The position numbers and the translations under genes are program-made. This document shows, one piece after another, positions 1 through 8,783 of a DNA stretch of 64,000 bases. The notes under the pieces are model-generated. The model was given only the letters and a program-made list of their open reading frames with translations, was not told the origin of the DNA and made no database searches. The DNA comes from Gammaproteobacteria bacterium (GTDB lineage: Bacteria > Pseudomonadota > Gammaproteobacteria > HyVt-429): NCBI GenBank assembly GCA_013152415.1, contig JAADGI010000017.1, positions 1 through 64,000 on the forward strand, given 5' to 3'. Each line of letters begins with the position of its first letter. The first letter of the stretch is position 1.

Positions 1-513
1 TATTCTTGCCACCCCACCCTTTCTTAAGACTCTATACACCTCTTGAATTGAAGCCTCAGTATTTTGTGTATGATGTAAAACACCAAATGAATAAACATAA
101 TCAAACGATTCATTCTCAAATTTTAAATTTGTAGCATCACCCACCTCAAAAGAGGCCACGATACCCTTTCTATCAAAACGCTTTTTTGCAGTTTCTATTG
201 CAATTTTAGTCAAATCAATGCCTGTTACATTTAATCCACGTTTTGCCAGTTGGTACGAATCCATACCTATACCACACCCAATCTCAAGCACACTTCTCCC
301 GCCCTCCATCTGTTGGATCCATGGTAGGATATGCGAATGGGTACGATATCTTTGCTCTTCTAATTCAGAAAAATAGTCATCACCCCCTCTTTTATGAGAT
401 GATATCTTTTTCCCAAGTATTTCCTCAGCATTTACATTACGTTCCCAAAATGTATTTATATCATTCTTTGTGTTCTTGGTGATCTTTGGACAAACTGGCT
501 CGATCTTTTTCAT
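1..513 (-). CDS. Class I SAM-dependent methyltransferase (3' end beyond window)
   Basis: The reverse strand reads from an ATG at 513 to the window edge, giving the first 171 residues. The SAM-binding motif I is clear (VLEIGCGIGMDS, about residue 75), followed by an acidic residue at the end of strand 2 (GIDLTKIAI) and the post-motif SFGVLHHT typical of Methyltransf_11/25 proteins. The substrate cannot be told. Its position beside AsnB, DUF354 and toroid-like genes suggests a methyl transfer to a sugar or lipid during surface glycan synthesis, which is inference. The C-terminus is missing because the window ends. The region is AT-rich compared with the cell-division cluster. Confidence 0.85.
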   Translation of the reverse strand, partial: MKKIEPVCPKITKNTKNDINTFWERNVNAEEILGKKISSHKRGGDDYFSELEEQRYRTHSHILPWIQQMEGGRSVLEIGCGIGMDSYQLAKRGLNVTGIDLTKIAIETAKKRFDRKGIVASFEVGDATNLKFENESFDYVYSFGVLHHTQNTEASIQEVYRVLRKGGVARI

Positions 514-586
514 GTAAATTTCCTAAATTCATATTACTTACTTACCGTGCTGAACCGTAATCATCCAAGCCAACCGGCATAATAGA

Positions 587-1777
587 TCACTTTATTGAAT
601 GGTACCGATATAGAGAGGCCAACGCCCTAAACATCCACGCATTACACCACCGCATCAATGTGAATCTTTTTTTAGTGAAACGATTTTCTTGGTAATAAAA
701 CCTTCCTTTTGAATTATACATTGTTTCTAGAGACCAGTTTGCTATATGCTCTGCTAGCCCTGGAAACATTTTATGATTATGGCTAAAAGTTAGAATACCT
801 TGCGCAGCACCATGAATATCATGCGGATAATCTCTATCGCTCATCCACCTGGGGGAACCATTGCTGTTAAATAGCCGATTTGCGTAAAAACTTAAACCTT
901 TCTCATAATTTTCCCTGTATATGTAGCATTCAGTTGCATCCATATAACGCTTTATCGCATCCAGAATAAAACCTGTATGATAATTGTCATGCCTAATATG
1001 TGATCTTTCTGGGGGATCTGTATAGTACCATGCACCCTGTTTCGTCTGCCTCCTTACCACATAGTTAATCATACGTTCAGAGCTACTAAGATCATCTGAA
1101 TTACCAGATATGCTGGCATACTGAGCAATCACCGCCGCTATTAACACACTAACATCCATCACCCGCATGTCCATTAGCAATGGCATATATCCAAAACATA
1201 GCTCGTCGCTTGATTCCTTAAGAACAGGGAGATCGTTTAACAAAAATCTAATGCTACTAGATACTACATCTAAATATTTCTCATTCTTTGTGACCCGAAA
1301 AGCATCTAAAAATGCCTCACAAACGAAGCTGGTTACCACAGCATTAGGGCAAGCAGCAGGAGCAAAGAATGCGGGGTCTTGCCAAGGATACTGATAACCC
1401 CAGCATGCGCCAGACCAATTACCCTTGGAGCGATTCTTTACTAAGAATTCAAGAATCTTTTCTGCTTCTGATAAATAATATTTTACGCTTGTTGCTCTAT
1501 AACAATCCAGCAAGCCTAAAACCAACAAACCCAACCCCTTTGGATTATGTGTTTTTTTTACTAACAGCAAAGGCCTAAGGTTTATGGGGAACCTCATTAC
1601 ACCTTGGATTGCCACCATTCGTGGCCATACCCCCCACCCAAACAAGGCATTTAAAATTGGGCTATTTAATCCATCGTGTTTATTGTATCCAATAAACCTA
1701 CGATGTTTACACCAAATAAAGAGATCGTCACAAATATCCCCAATATGGGCTAGGTCTTTTCTATTTTTGTTATCCAT
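587..1777 (-). CDS. Alpha/alpha-toroid-like protein of a polysaccharide cluster
   Basis: A 396-residue protein without signal peptide or clear membrane segment. It has repeated helix-pair blocks with aromatic and glycine-rich turns (WSGACWGYQYPWQ near residue 120, GAWYYTDPPERSHIRHDNYH near 250, HGAAQGILTFSHNH near 330), the look of an (alpha/alpha)6 toroid as in glycoside hydrolases, epimerases or lyases. Proteins of this sort occur in exopolysaccharide operons, often with uninformative annotation. I do not recognise an exact family or catalytic residues. Its start overlaps the asnB stop by 28 nt, so the two are probably co-transcribed and translationally coupled. An enzyme acting on a uronic acid or other sugar residue is possible but unproven. 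Confidence 0.6.
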   Translation of the reverse strand: MDNKNRKDLAHIGDICDDLFIWCKHRRFIGYNKHDGLNSPILNALFGWGVWPRMVAIQGVMRFPINLRPLLLVKKTHNPKGLGLLVLGLLDCYRATSVKYYLSEAEKILEFLVKNRSKGNWSGACWGYQYPWQDPAFFAPAACPNAVVTSFVCEAFLDAFRVTKNEKYLDVVSSSIRFLLNDLPVLKESSDELCFGYMPLLMDMRVMDVSVLIAAVIAQYASISGNSDDLSSSERMINYVVRRQTKQGAWYYTDPPERSHIRHDNYHTGFILDAIKRYMDATECYIYRENYEKGLSFYANRLFNSNGSPRWMSDRDYPHDIHGAAQGILTFSHNHKMFPGLAEHIANWSLETMYNSKGRFYYQENRFTKKRFTLMRWCNAWMFRALASLYRYHSIK

Positions 1778-3636
1778 TCGCCTTTTTCATAAATATCTAT
1801 CCATAAATGGGATAGCAACATCAAGAAAAGCATAAAAAAGTGCCAGCGATACATTTTTTTAGGGGGCAAATGAAGCAACTGGTTAACAAATAGCGGATTA
1901 AACAAACCTTCCGCCTTCACTCTTTCATCACTTAATATCTCTTGCGCCAAGACACGAAGATGCTTATCGAAAAAATCATGTGACTGTATTTGAAAACCAC
2001 TCTTAGGTCGATTTAGTATCTCTGGAACAAGCACCTTCTTCAGCATGAGTCTCATGTAATGCTTTGTTTTATTGCCCTCCATCAACTCCATTCGAGACAT
2101 ATTTCTCAATGAATATATCAGCCCACCATCAACAAATGGTACACGCACTTCCATCCCTTCCGCCATACTCAATCGGTCTTCTTGCCACAGTAAATCGTTA
2201 ACCAATTTATTTTTACTTTCAAACATTGCCATCGCCACAACCGGATCTTTTTCCTTTGGCACAGTTTCTTCCAAGTACTCGAATACATTTGGCAGGTCAA
2301 TATCTTTTAGCCTGGGTCCATAAACTAATTCGCGCATCTTTCCACAGTCCCATACATTTCGTAGTAATCCGTAGCATTTTGCCCAATCACCTTGGCTTGC
2401 CAACATCCTGAATCCTCGCTCACTTTCAGTCCATGGCATCTTGCTCAATACTGATAAACCATGGGCACCAAAATTTCCAACCGCCTTACCCACGAAATTG
2501 GGCATAAATCTATCTACCAACGACATCAAATGCATATATTTATGTGCGTTGTAACCGTAAAAATATTCATCAGCGCCCAACCCTGAAAGAGCAACCTTTA
2601 CATGTCTTGAAGCGAGACGAGCAATTGCACTACTTTGAAGCGCATTAATTTTGGGCACCTCAAGATGCCAGATCATGTCTTTTAGCCAAGTATAGCTAAC
2701 CGGTTTAATCTCTTCTTGAATATTTATAAGCCCCAAAATATCTGCACTTCTTGCCGCATTAGTTGCTTCGCTTGGGTCGTCTCCAAGCTTGATCGTAAAA
2801 CTCCGTAACGTTTTTGTGGATTTCTTCCTAGCAAGTGCACATATGGATGCAGAATCAATGCCACCGGACAAATATGCACCAATCTCTACATCCGAAGTCA
2901 AATGCAAATCTACTGATTCCTTAAAAGATTCAAGTACATTTTGATCAGGGTATGTCCGTGAAGCTAACTGATTACGCTTTATATATGGCCTTCCAGGCGT
3001 CCATCTAAACACTTCCCCTGGATTTATCTGTTCGATACCATGAAACATAGTCATTGAGCCAGGCAGATATCGAAGATTCATTACGAAATGAAGGCTATTG
3101 AGATTTGTTTCAGCACAGCGTTCTTTATTAAAGGCGAGAATTGCTTTTGCCTCCGATCCATACACAAGAGTGCCGTCTGCTCCACTACTGACAAACAGCG
3201 GCTTGATGCCAAATGGATCCCTCACCAGCAACGCAGTTTGATTCACACAGTCCCATAACGAGAATGCATACATTCCACGCAAACGCGAAAACCCCTCCCA
3301 TCCTTCTGCTTTATAAAGCTCCATAATAACTTCAGTATCAGAATTCGTAGAAAACTGATGGCCTCGCTTCACCAAATCCTTTCTAATTTCCTTGTAATTA
3401 TAAATCTCTCCGTTATAAGATATTACCAAGCTGCCATCATGGCTGTGCATGGGTTGCCTTCCAGACTCAAGGTCGATGATGGACAACCGTACATGCCCCA
3501 TTGCAACGTGATTCTCAAAATAAGTTCCTTCATCATCCGGGCCACGATGACGAATCGTACTAATCATTCTTCGCAACCTTTCCCTACTATCCTCGCGGTT
3601 ACTTGTTGGAGAGAACCACCCTGTTATTCCACACAT
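1750..3636 (-). CDS. asnB: Asparagine synthetase (glutamine-hydrolysing) type amidotransferase
   Basis: 628 residues with the two domains of class II glutamine amidotransferases. The protein begins MCGITGWF, placing the nucleophilic Cys directly after the initiator Met; RHRGPDDEG and SYNGEIYNYKE are glutaminase-site motifs. The C-terminal synthetase domain has the PP-loop ATP site YLSGGIDSASICAL (about residue 260) and the LSGLGADEYFYGY motif. The family makes Asn from Asp, Gln and ATP, but copies in polysaccharide loci may instead amidate sugar carboxylates or surface components. It is flanked by a DUF354 gene 3 nt upstream and a toroid-like gene overlapping downstream, so the glycan-modifying role is plausible. 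The family call is sure; the substrate is not. Confidence 0.9.
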   Translation of the reverse strand: MCGITGWFSPTSNREDSRERLRRMISTIRHRGPDDEGTYFENHVAMGHVRLSIIDLESGRQPMHSHDGSLVISYNGEIYNYKEIRKDLVKRGHQFSTNSDTEVIMELYKAEGWEGFSRLRGMYAFSLWDCVNQTALLVRDPFGIKPLFVSSGADGTLVYGSEAKAILAFNKERCAETNLNSLHFVMNLRYLPGSMTMFHGIEQINPGEVFRWTPGRPYIKRNQLASRTYPDQNVLESFKESVDLHLTSDVEIGAYLSGGIDSASICALARKKSTKTLRSFTIKLGDDPSEATNAARSADILGLINIQEEIKPVSYTWLKDMIWHLEVPKINALQSSAIARLASRHVKVALSGLGADEYFYGYNAHKYMHLMSLVDRFMPNFVGKAVGNFGAHGLSVLSKMPWTESERGFRMLASQGDWAKCYGLLRNVWDCGKMRELVYGPRLKDIDLPNVFEYLEETVPKEKDPVVAMAMFESKNKLVNDLLWQEDRLSMAEGMEVRVPFVDGGLIYSLRNMSRMELMEGNKTKHYMRLMLKKVLVPEILNRPKSGFQIQSHDFFDKHLRVLAQEILSDERVKAEGLFNPLFVNQLLHLPPKKMYRWHFFMLFLMLLSHLWIDIYEKGEWITKIEKT

Positions 3637-3639
3637 CGG

Positions 3640-4716
3640 TTATGAATGCTTCTCTATTTCGGACAAGGATTCTGCTTGATCTCCTACATAGGGGTAATCT
3701 TCTAGCACTTTAACAACATATTTTGTGACATCGGTCGTATGAGACAACATACTCTGTCTGGCTCTAAGCCAATGCTTACTGTCATATGCTAACAATTGGT
3801 CTACCTCTCTTTCCAAAATGGACCAATCCAATAAACGAACGTTTCTAACCATTTTATACAATTTTTCTTGTTCATCGGTATACCCACGTCCTGTTGTGGC
3901 CGCATAAATTGCTGGAATACCCAATACGGCACATTCAGATGCCATAGTCGCGCTCTCTCCAATATAGGCTCGACAATATGCCAACACATGATGAACTTCG
4001 CTCAGCCTTCCTTTATATTTAAATCTATCCAGGCTCTCTGGTAAATCCATTTCTGAAGATATAATAACAACACCAATCTGCTCGAGTTTATACGTTAGTT
4101 TTTCTAGGAGCGAGAGACTCCAGCCTTGCTCACCTACATCATGGCTGGCCTGCCATGATACAACGCGGATAAAGAAAGTATCTAACTTCTCAGATACACC
4201 ATTTGCTACGGCAATAAGCCGATTGGGCTCAAAATACCTCGGATCAAGATAAGACAACTCATGGTAGCCATTGTATTTAGTATGCCGTCGTCTTGGCACC
4301 CAAGAACTATAGCACCGAGGCACTACAACCAGATGCGCAAAAGGATAGGTTATCGCATTCTGCAGATGAGCATTTTCAGTGTCGTAGAACACAACAGAGG
4401 GTATACCTAAGAACCGACCTACTTGAGCAATACTCACGCCCCCTATTGCAGCCATAATATGGGGATGAAATTCACGAGCTATTTTCCCAAGCCTAAGGTT
4501 TCTAATGACAAGTTCACGCGCTAAAGAAATAATTCCATTCCCTCCTTGTGATGAGATAGATATGTGGTCTAAAGAATACTCATTTAAAAGATCCAGAGTA
4601 CATTCCTTTTCTCTACTTAAAATAAGTATCTTATGACCACGCTCACTCAAGAGTTTTATGGGGTTACGAAAAAAATGGACATGTGCTGGATGCCCAATAT
4701 CAATAAGAATTCTCAC
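3640..4716 (-). CDS. DUF354 family protein (glycosyltransferase/epimerase-like fold)
   Basis: 358 residues starting MRILIDIGHPAHVHFFRNPI, the hallmark N-terminus of the DUF354 family, which has a GT-B-like two-Rossmann fold related to UDP-GlcNAc 2-epimerases and MurG-type transferases. Later blocks fit: AAIGGVSIAQVGRFLGIPSV near residue 90, and ESATMASECAVLGIPAIY near 270, which resembles the nucleotide-sugar binding loop. DUF354 genes are common in surface polysaccharide clusters of bacteria and archaea, and their enzymatic reaction is not settled. It ends 3 nt before asnB and is the first gene of the minus-strand cluster in this window; an IS256 relic lies upstream. Confidence 0.8.
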   Translation of the reverse strand: MRILIDIGHPAHVHFFRNPIKLLSERGHKILILSREKECTLDLLNEYSLDHISISSQGGNGIISLARELVIRNLRLGKIAREFHPHIMAAIGGVSIAQVGRFLGIPSVVFYDTENAHLQNAITYPFAHLVVVPRCYSSWVPRRRHTKYNGYHELSYLDPRYFEPNRLIAVANGVSEKLDTFFIRVVSWQASHDVGEQGWSLSLLEKLTYKLEQIGVVIISSEMDLPESLDRFKYKGRLSEVHHVLAYCRAYIGESATMASECAVLGIPAIYAATTGRGYTDEQEKLYKMVRNVRLLDWSILEREVDQLLAYDSKHWLRARQSMLSHTTDVTKYVVKVLEDYPYVGDQAESLSEIEKHS

Positions 4717-4846
4717 AGTTTTAGATGATTAGTTATTGCAATCGGATTTACAATCGAATCTGATGTTTGAGGGGTTTTAAAAGTCGACGTATCCGGTTGA
4801 TTTGTTGTTGCGAAACATCAAAATAACCACTAGGAGGTTCAGCGCT

Positions 4847-5410
4847 ATGAGCAAGCTTAACGCTATTAAGCTGTCAGGTCGAGATACGATCATCGATCCA
4901 TTGATAGAGTTGCTGAGGACCGGTGCTGAGCAGTTGGCCTATCAAGCAATGGAGGCCAGGTTGCAGGAATTGTTGACTGTACATACAGACCGACAGGCAG
5001 CAGTCGGTAAGGTGCGTTTAGCGCACACGACTATCTGCCGGCCACAAGCTACAGACGGGGCCAGGGCCGAACAAAAAAGTTATGCGCCCTGGTTGGTGGT
5101 GATGGGTGTGACGAGAAGCATTTCCTGGTGATTGAAGACGGTATACGAGAGTCCACGCGGAGCTGTCGAGAGGTGTTAGTGAAACTGAAATCACGGGCAC
5201 GAAGCCCCCTGAACTGGCCATCGGCGATGGTATGTTGCACATAATATTCAAACTCGGACAATGCGCTGAGAGGAAGTAGAGACGATTGTGCGGTTTCGAT
5301 TACCTGGCGAAGATGGCAGCCGGAGTCAAATTTCAAAAAGGGAACCCAAGTAATAGAGGTCGATCAGACCGCTGCTCGATTCAACCGGCTAAGCGCCAGA
5401 TTTGACAATA
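4847..5410 (+). pseudogene. IS256-family (mutator-type) transposase, decayed remnant
   Basis: An ATG at 4847, preceded by TAGGAGG, opens an intact N-terminus (DPLIELLRTGAEQLAYQAM, then ELLTVHTDRQA) matching the conserved start of IS256-type transposases. The frame is lost after about 55 residues. Downstream pieces of the same family appear in other frames: VIEDGIRESTRSCREVLVKL at about 5128-5190, then in another frame PELAIGDG at about 5208, and a C-terminal GVKFQKG block near 5320 that continues after one more shift as TQVIEVDQTAARF. Most of the catalytic core is deleted. I could not identify terminal inverted repeats. The relic lies between the polysaccharide cluster and pilB and may mark the edge of an acquired region. 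Confidence 0.75.
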
Positions 5411-5755
5411 ACTCTTGCAATTGTTGTCGATTATGCTACTGGGTAGAATCTAGTAGAGGAGGCTGTGAAACTTCCTTTTCCATGCCTGTGATCCACACCC
5501 GCCGGAACGTACCTACTGAAGTAAGTTACCAGTTAAATATTCGGAACAATATCCAGCTTGGTATAACACTGTAGCTTCCAGCCAAAACTCAAAAGGCCAA
5601 TATGTACGCATTTGGTGCTCAAAAGGAGATATTATGACCAATTTTACTCACAAATTGCCCCCAAGAAAACATATAAAACAGTTGGCTATCACGGCAATCT
5701 AATCTAATATATATAGACCCCGCGCTGCAACTATTTTGGGCAAATTACCATAAAA
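5411..5755. other. Intergenic region upstream of pilB
   Basis: 345 bases between the IS256 relic and pilB. It holds a 22-codon reading frame (5634-5702) with a strong ribosome-binding site, listed separately. A stretch near 5572 (TGGTATAACACTGTA) is only a weak match to a sigma-54 promoter, and an AT-rich block near 5702-5717 could serve as a -10 region; neither is convincing. No pilin gene is present, although pilA is often next to pilB in gammaproteobacteria. Confidence 0.4.
5634..5702 (+). CDS. Possible 22-aa leader peptide upstream of pilB
   Basis: The frame runs from ATG at 5634 to TAA at 5700-5702 and is preceded by AAAGGAGATATT, a near-ideal Shine-Dalgarno with 7-nt spacing. The peptide is short, basic in its middle (PPRKHIK) and hydrophobic at its end (QLAITAI). 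I know no family for it. It could be a leader peptide, or the surviving start of a gene cut off when the IS256 element arrived and decayed. The strong ribosome-binding site is the only evidence that it is translated. Confidence 0.25.
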   Translation: MTNFTHKLPPRKHIKQLAITAI

Positions 5756-7471
5756 ATGGCAACACCAAATTCAGCACTCAACCTTAGTGGGCTTGCGCTC
5801 CGGCTGGTTAGGAATGGTTTCCTAGAACAAGAAATGGCTGAACGACTCCAGAAGAAGTCATTAGAAAAAAATCTCTCTTTTTTTGCTCAACTTACCAAAT
5901 CCAAAAAAATACCCAGCAGCGACTTAGCCCGAACGGCGGCAGAAGAATTTGGGGTGCCCCTGCTAGATGTCAGCGCCATGGACTTAGAGCAAATACCGAT
6001 TGGTCTTGTTGATGAAAAAATAATCCAGCGCCACCAGGCCCTGCCCATCTATAAGCGTGGCACAAAGCTCTTCATCGCCATCGCTGACCCCACCAATACC
6101 GGAGCCCTAGACGAAATCAAATTCCACACCGGACTGGGAACGGAGCCCATTCTGGTAGATGCTACGGCTATTGAGGCTGCCATCCACGATGCCCTGGATG
6201 CGGCAGATACCAGCCTGGCAGACCTGGCAGGAGAAGGTCTGGACGATATCGATATCACCAGCGTGGATGAAGAGGATGAAGACAAAGGCAGGGAAGACGA
6301 ACGCCTTATTGACACCCCTATCGTCCGTTTTGTCAACAAATTGCTGCTGGATGCGATCAACCGTGATGCCTCGGATATTCATATTGAACCCTATGAGGGT
6401 AAATTTCGCGTACGCTATCGCGTTGACGGGGTACTCCACGAAATTGCCTCACCACCGCCCACCCTGTCCGGTCGCATCGCCGCCAGGGTCAAGATTCTTT
6501 CCAAACTAGACATCGCCGAACGCCGGGTTCCCCAGGACGGGCGCATGAAAATGCGCTTATCGAAAAACAGGGCTATCGACTTTCGCGTCAGCACCCTGCC
6601 TACCCTCCATGGCGAAAAAGTAGTGGTCCGAGTTCTGGATTCCAGCGGTGGAACCATTGGTATCGACAAACTGGGGCTAGACGAGAAACAGCAACAACTC
6701 TATACCCATGCCATAGGCAGGCCCTACGGCATGGTATTGGTCACCGGGCCTACGGGCAGTGGCAAAACGGTTACCCTCTATAACGCCTTAAACAATCTCA
6801 ACAGCCCCGACAGGAATATCTCAACCGTTGAAGACCCGGTGGAAATCAACCTGACCGGGGTCAATCAGGTCAATATCAATGAAAAGTCGGGGCTCACATT
6901 CTCCACTGCACTGCGTGCCTTTTTGCGCCAAGACCCTGATATCATCATGGTCGGTGAGATACGCGACCTCGAAACCGCAGATATCGCCATCAAGGCATCA
7001 CAGACCGGCCATATGGTGCTATCAACTTTGCACACCAACGATGCTCCATCGACACTCACCAGAATGCTCAATATGGGCGTGGCACCCTTTAACATCGCCT
7101 CTGCGGTGCACCTGATTCTGGCCCAACGCCTGGTGCGCGTGCTGTGCCTGAGTTGCAAAAAACCAGCATCGATCCCGGAAGAGGCCCTGCTCAAGGCCGG
7201 CTTCGAGGAAAAAGAATTTGCTAGCTTAAAAATCCACAGTCCCGTAGGCTGCAATAACTGCACCAATGGCTACAAAGGGCGTATTGGGGTATTCCAGGTG
7301 ATGCCGATTTCCGAGGCCATGGGCAATCTTATTATGGAAGGCTGCACTCAAGTGGATATCGAGGTAATGGCCAGGAAGGAAGGTATCATGGACCTGCGCC
7401 GTGCCGGTCTCAATAAAGTCGCCACCGGCATTACCAGCCTTGAGGAAGTCGAACGTGTTACCAATATTTAG
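5756..7471 (+). CDS. pilB: Type IV pilus assembly ATPase PilB
   Basis: The cytoplasmic hexameric motor ATPase that powers pilus extension. 571 residues, the usual size. The N-terminal MshEN/T2SSE_N domain (about 1-150) is followed by an acidic linker and the secretion ATPase domain. Walker A GPTGSGKT lies at about residue 331, the Asp box around STVEDPVE, Walker B DPDIIMVGEIRD, and the His box as STLHTNDAPSTLTRM. A zinc-binding tetracysteine (CLSCKKP and later GCNNC) lies near residues 465-505 as in PilB/GspE. The gene is followed after 6 nt by pilC and then pilD, the standard pilBCD order, so they are probably one operon. The ATG at 5756 gives the expected N-terminus. Confidence 0.97.
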   Translation: MATPNSALNLSGLALRLVRNGFLEQEMAERLQKKSLEKNLSFFAQLTKSKKIPSSDLARTAAEEFGVPLLDVSAMDLEQIPIGLVDEKIIQRHQALPIYKRGTKLFIAIADPTNTGALDEIKFHTGLGTEPILVDATAIEAAIHDALDAADTSLADLAGEGLDDIDITSVDEEDEDKGREDERLIDTPIVRFVNKLLLDAINRDASDIHIEPYEGKFRVRYRVDGVLHEIASPPPTLSGRIAARVKILSKLDIAERRVPQDGRMKMRLSKNRAIDFRVSTLPTLHGEKVVVRVLDSSGGTIGIDKLGLDEKQQQLYTHAIGRPYGMVLVTGPTGSGKTVTLYNALNNLNSPDRNISTVEDPVEINLTGVNQVNINEKSGLTFSTALRAFLRQDPDIIMVGEIRDLETADIAIKASQTGHMVLSTLHTNDAPSTLTRMLNMGVAPFNIASAVHLILAQRLVRVLCLSCKKPASIPEEALLKAGFEEKEFASLKIHSPVGCNNCTNGYKGRIGVFQVMPISEAMGNLIMEGCTQVDIEVMARKEGIMDLRRAGLNKVATGITSLEEVERVTNI

Positions 7472-7477
7472 TCCGTA

Positions 7478-8698
7478 ATGGCCGCTAAAGCTAAGAAGCA
7501 AACTACTTTTATCTGGGAAGGCCAGGATAAGAATGGTCGAACGGTTAAGGGTGAGAATGAATCCATCAGCGCGACCTATTTGCGGGCTATCCTGCGTCGT
7601 CAGGGCATTAAACCATCGAAGATCCGCAAGCAAGCCAAGCCCCTGTTTTCGGTAAAAAACAAAAAAGTCACCCCTAAAGATATCTCAATCGTTACCCGCC
7701 AGATGGCAACAATGATCAACGCCGGTATCCCCATAGCACAGTCTTTGGAAATCCTTTCCAGGAGCTCTGAAAACCCCAGCCTGCGGGAAACAATGAACAC
7801 AATTCGCATGGAGGTCGAAGCCGGCAATAATCTCAGTAGCGCCTTGGCAAAATTCCCGATATTGTTTGATGAACTCTATCGAAACCTGGTCACTGCCGGT
7901 GAACAATCAGGCATGCTGGACACGATGATGGATAAAATCGCGGACTACAAGGAGAAGATTGAATCCATCAAGGCAAAGATCAAATCAGCCCTCATCTATC
8001 CTGCAGTTACAATACTTGTAGCCTTCGTGGTCACTGCAATTTTAATGATTTTTGTGATCCCGCAGTTTGAAGCACTTTTTGCAAATTTTGGCGCAGAACT
8101 GCCTTCACTCACCCAGGGGCTCATTGATCTTTCTGGAATATTCCAGGAGTGGTGGTGGGCTATCTTTGGCAGTTTGATTGGTGGTGCTATCGCCCTGGCC
8201 TATTTGTACAAGCGCTCCCCCAAAATGCGCTACGCATTAGATAAACTACAACTCCGATTACCGGTTGTTGGCTCTATTGTTGAAAAGGCGACTATCGCCC
8301 GCTTTACCCGTACCCTGGCCACCATGTTTGGTGCCGGTGTCCCTTTGGTCGAGGCCCTGGACTCCGTTGCAGGCGCCTGCGGCAATCGGCTTTACTATAA
8401 CGCAACACTTGATATAAAAGCAGACGTGAGCACCGGCCAACAACTGGCGCTCTCCATGACCACCACGGGACTGTTTCCGGTCATGGTGACACAAATGGTC
8501 GGCATCGGAGAGGAATCTGGCGAAATTGAGACTATGCTGGATAAGGTAGCTGATTTTTACGAGGCGGAAGTCGATGATGCCGTTGCTGCCATGAGCAGCC
8601 TCATCGAGCCTATGATCATGGTTGTCATCGGTGGGCTCGTGGGTACCATGGTAGTCGGCATGTATCTGCCCATCTTTAAAATGGCGGCAGTCGTATAG
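7478..8698 (+). CDS. pilC: Type IV pilus inner-membrane platform protein PilC
   Basis: The polytopic membrane protein that couples PilB and PilT motors to pilin insertion and removal. 406 residues, family length. Two T2SSF domains are visible: the first with RQMATMINAGIPIAQSLEIL near residue 70, the second with FTRTLATMFGAGVPLVEAL near 275. Membrane segments follow at about 170-195 (AVTILVAFVVTAILMIFV), 220-240 and 380-400 (MIMVVIGGLVGTMVVGMYL). It starts 6 nt after pilB and precedes pilD by 85 nt. The call is sure from sequence and order. Confidence 0.96.
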   Translation: MAAKAKKQTTFIWEGQDKNGRTVKGENESISATYLRAILRRQGIKPSKIRKQAKPLFSVKNKKVTPKDISIVTRQMATMINAGIPIAQSLEILSRSSENPSLRETMNTIRMEVEAGNNLSSALAKFPILFDELYRNLVTAGEQSGMLDTMMDKIADYKEKIESIKAKIKSALIYPAVTILVAFVVTAILMIFVIPQFEALFANFGAELPSLTQGLIDLSGIFQEWWWAIFGSLIGGAIALAYLYKRSPKMRYALDKLQLRLPVVGSIVEKATIARFTRTLATMFGAGVPLVEALDSVAGACGNRLYYNATLDIKADVSTGQQLALSMTTTGLFPVMVTQMVGIGEESGEIETMLDKVADFYEAEVDDAVAAMSSLIEPMIMVVIGGLVGTMVVGMYLPIFKMAAVV

Positions 8699-8783
8699 CG
8701 ACGCTTAAAATGGCCCAGGCAACTCGTTAGCAAACACAAGTGTATCCTGTCCCCACGTGCAATAAGAACAAAATCATGAATTC

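Noticed and set aside
5572-5586. Sigma-54 promoter for pilB
   Set aside because: TGGTATAACACTGTA misses key bases of the TGGCAC-N5-TTGC consensus.
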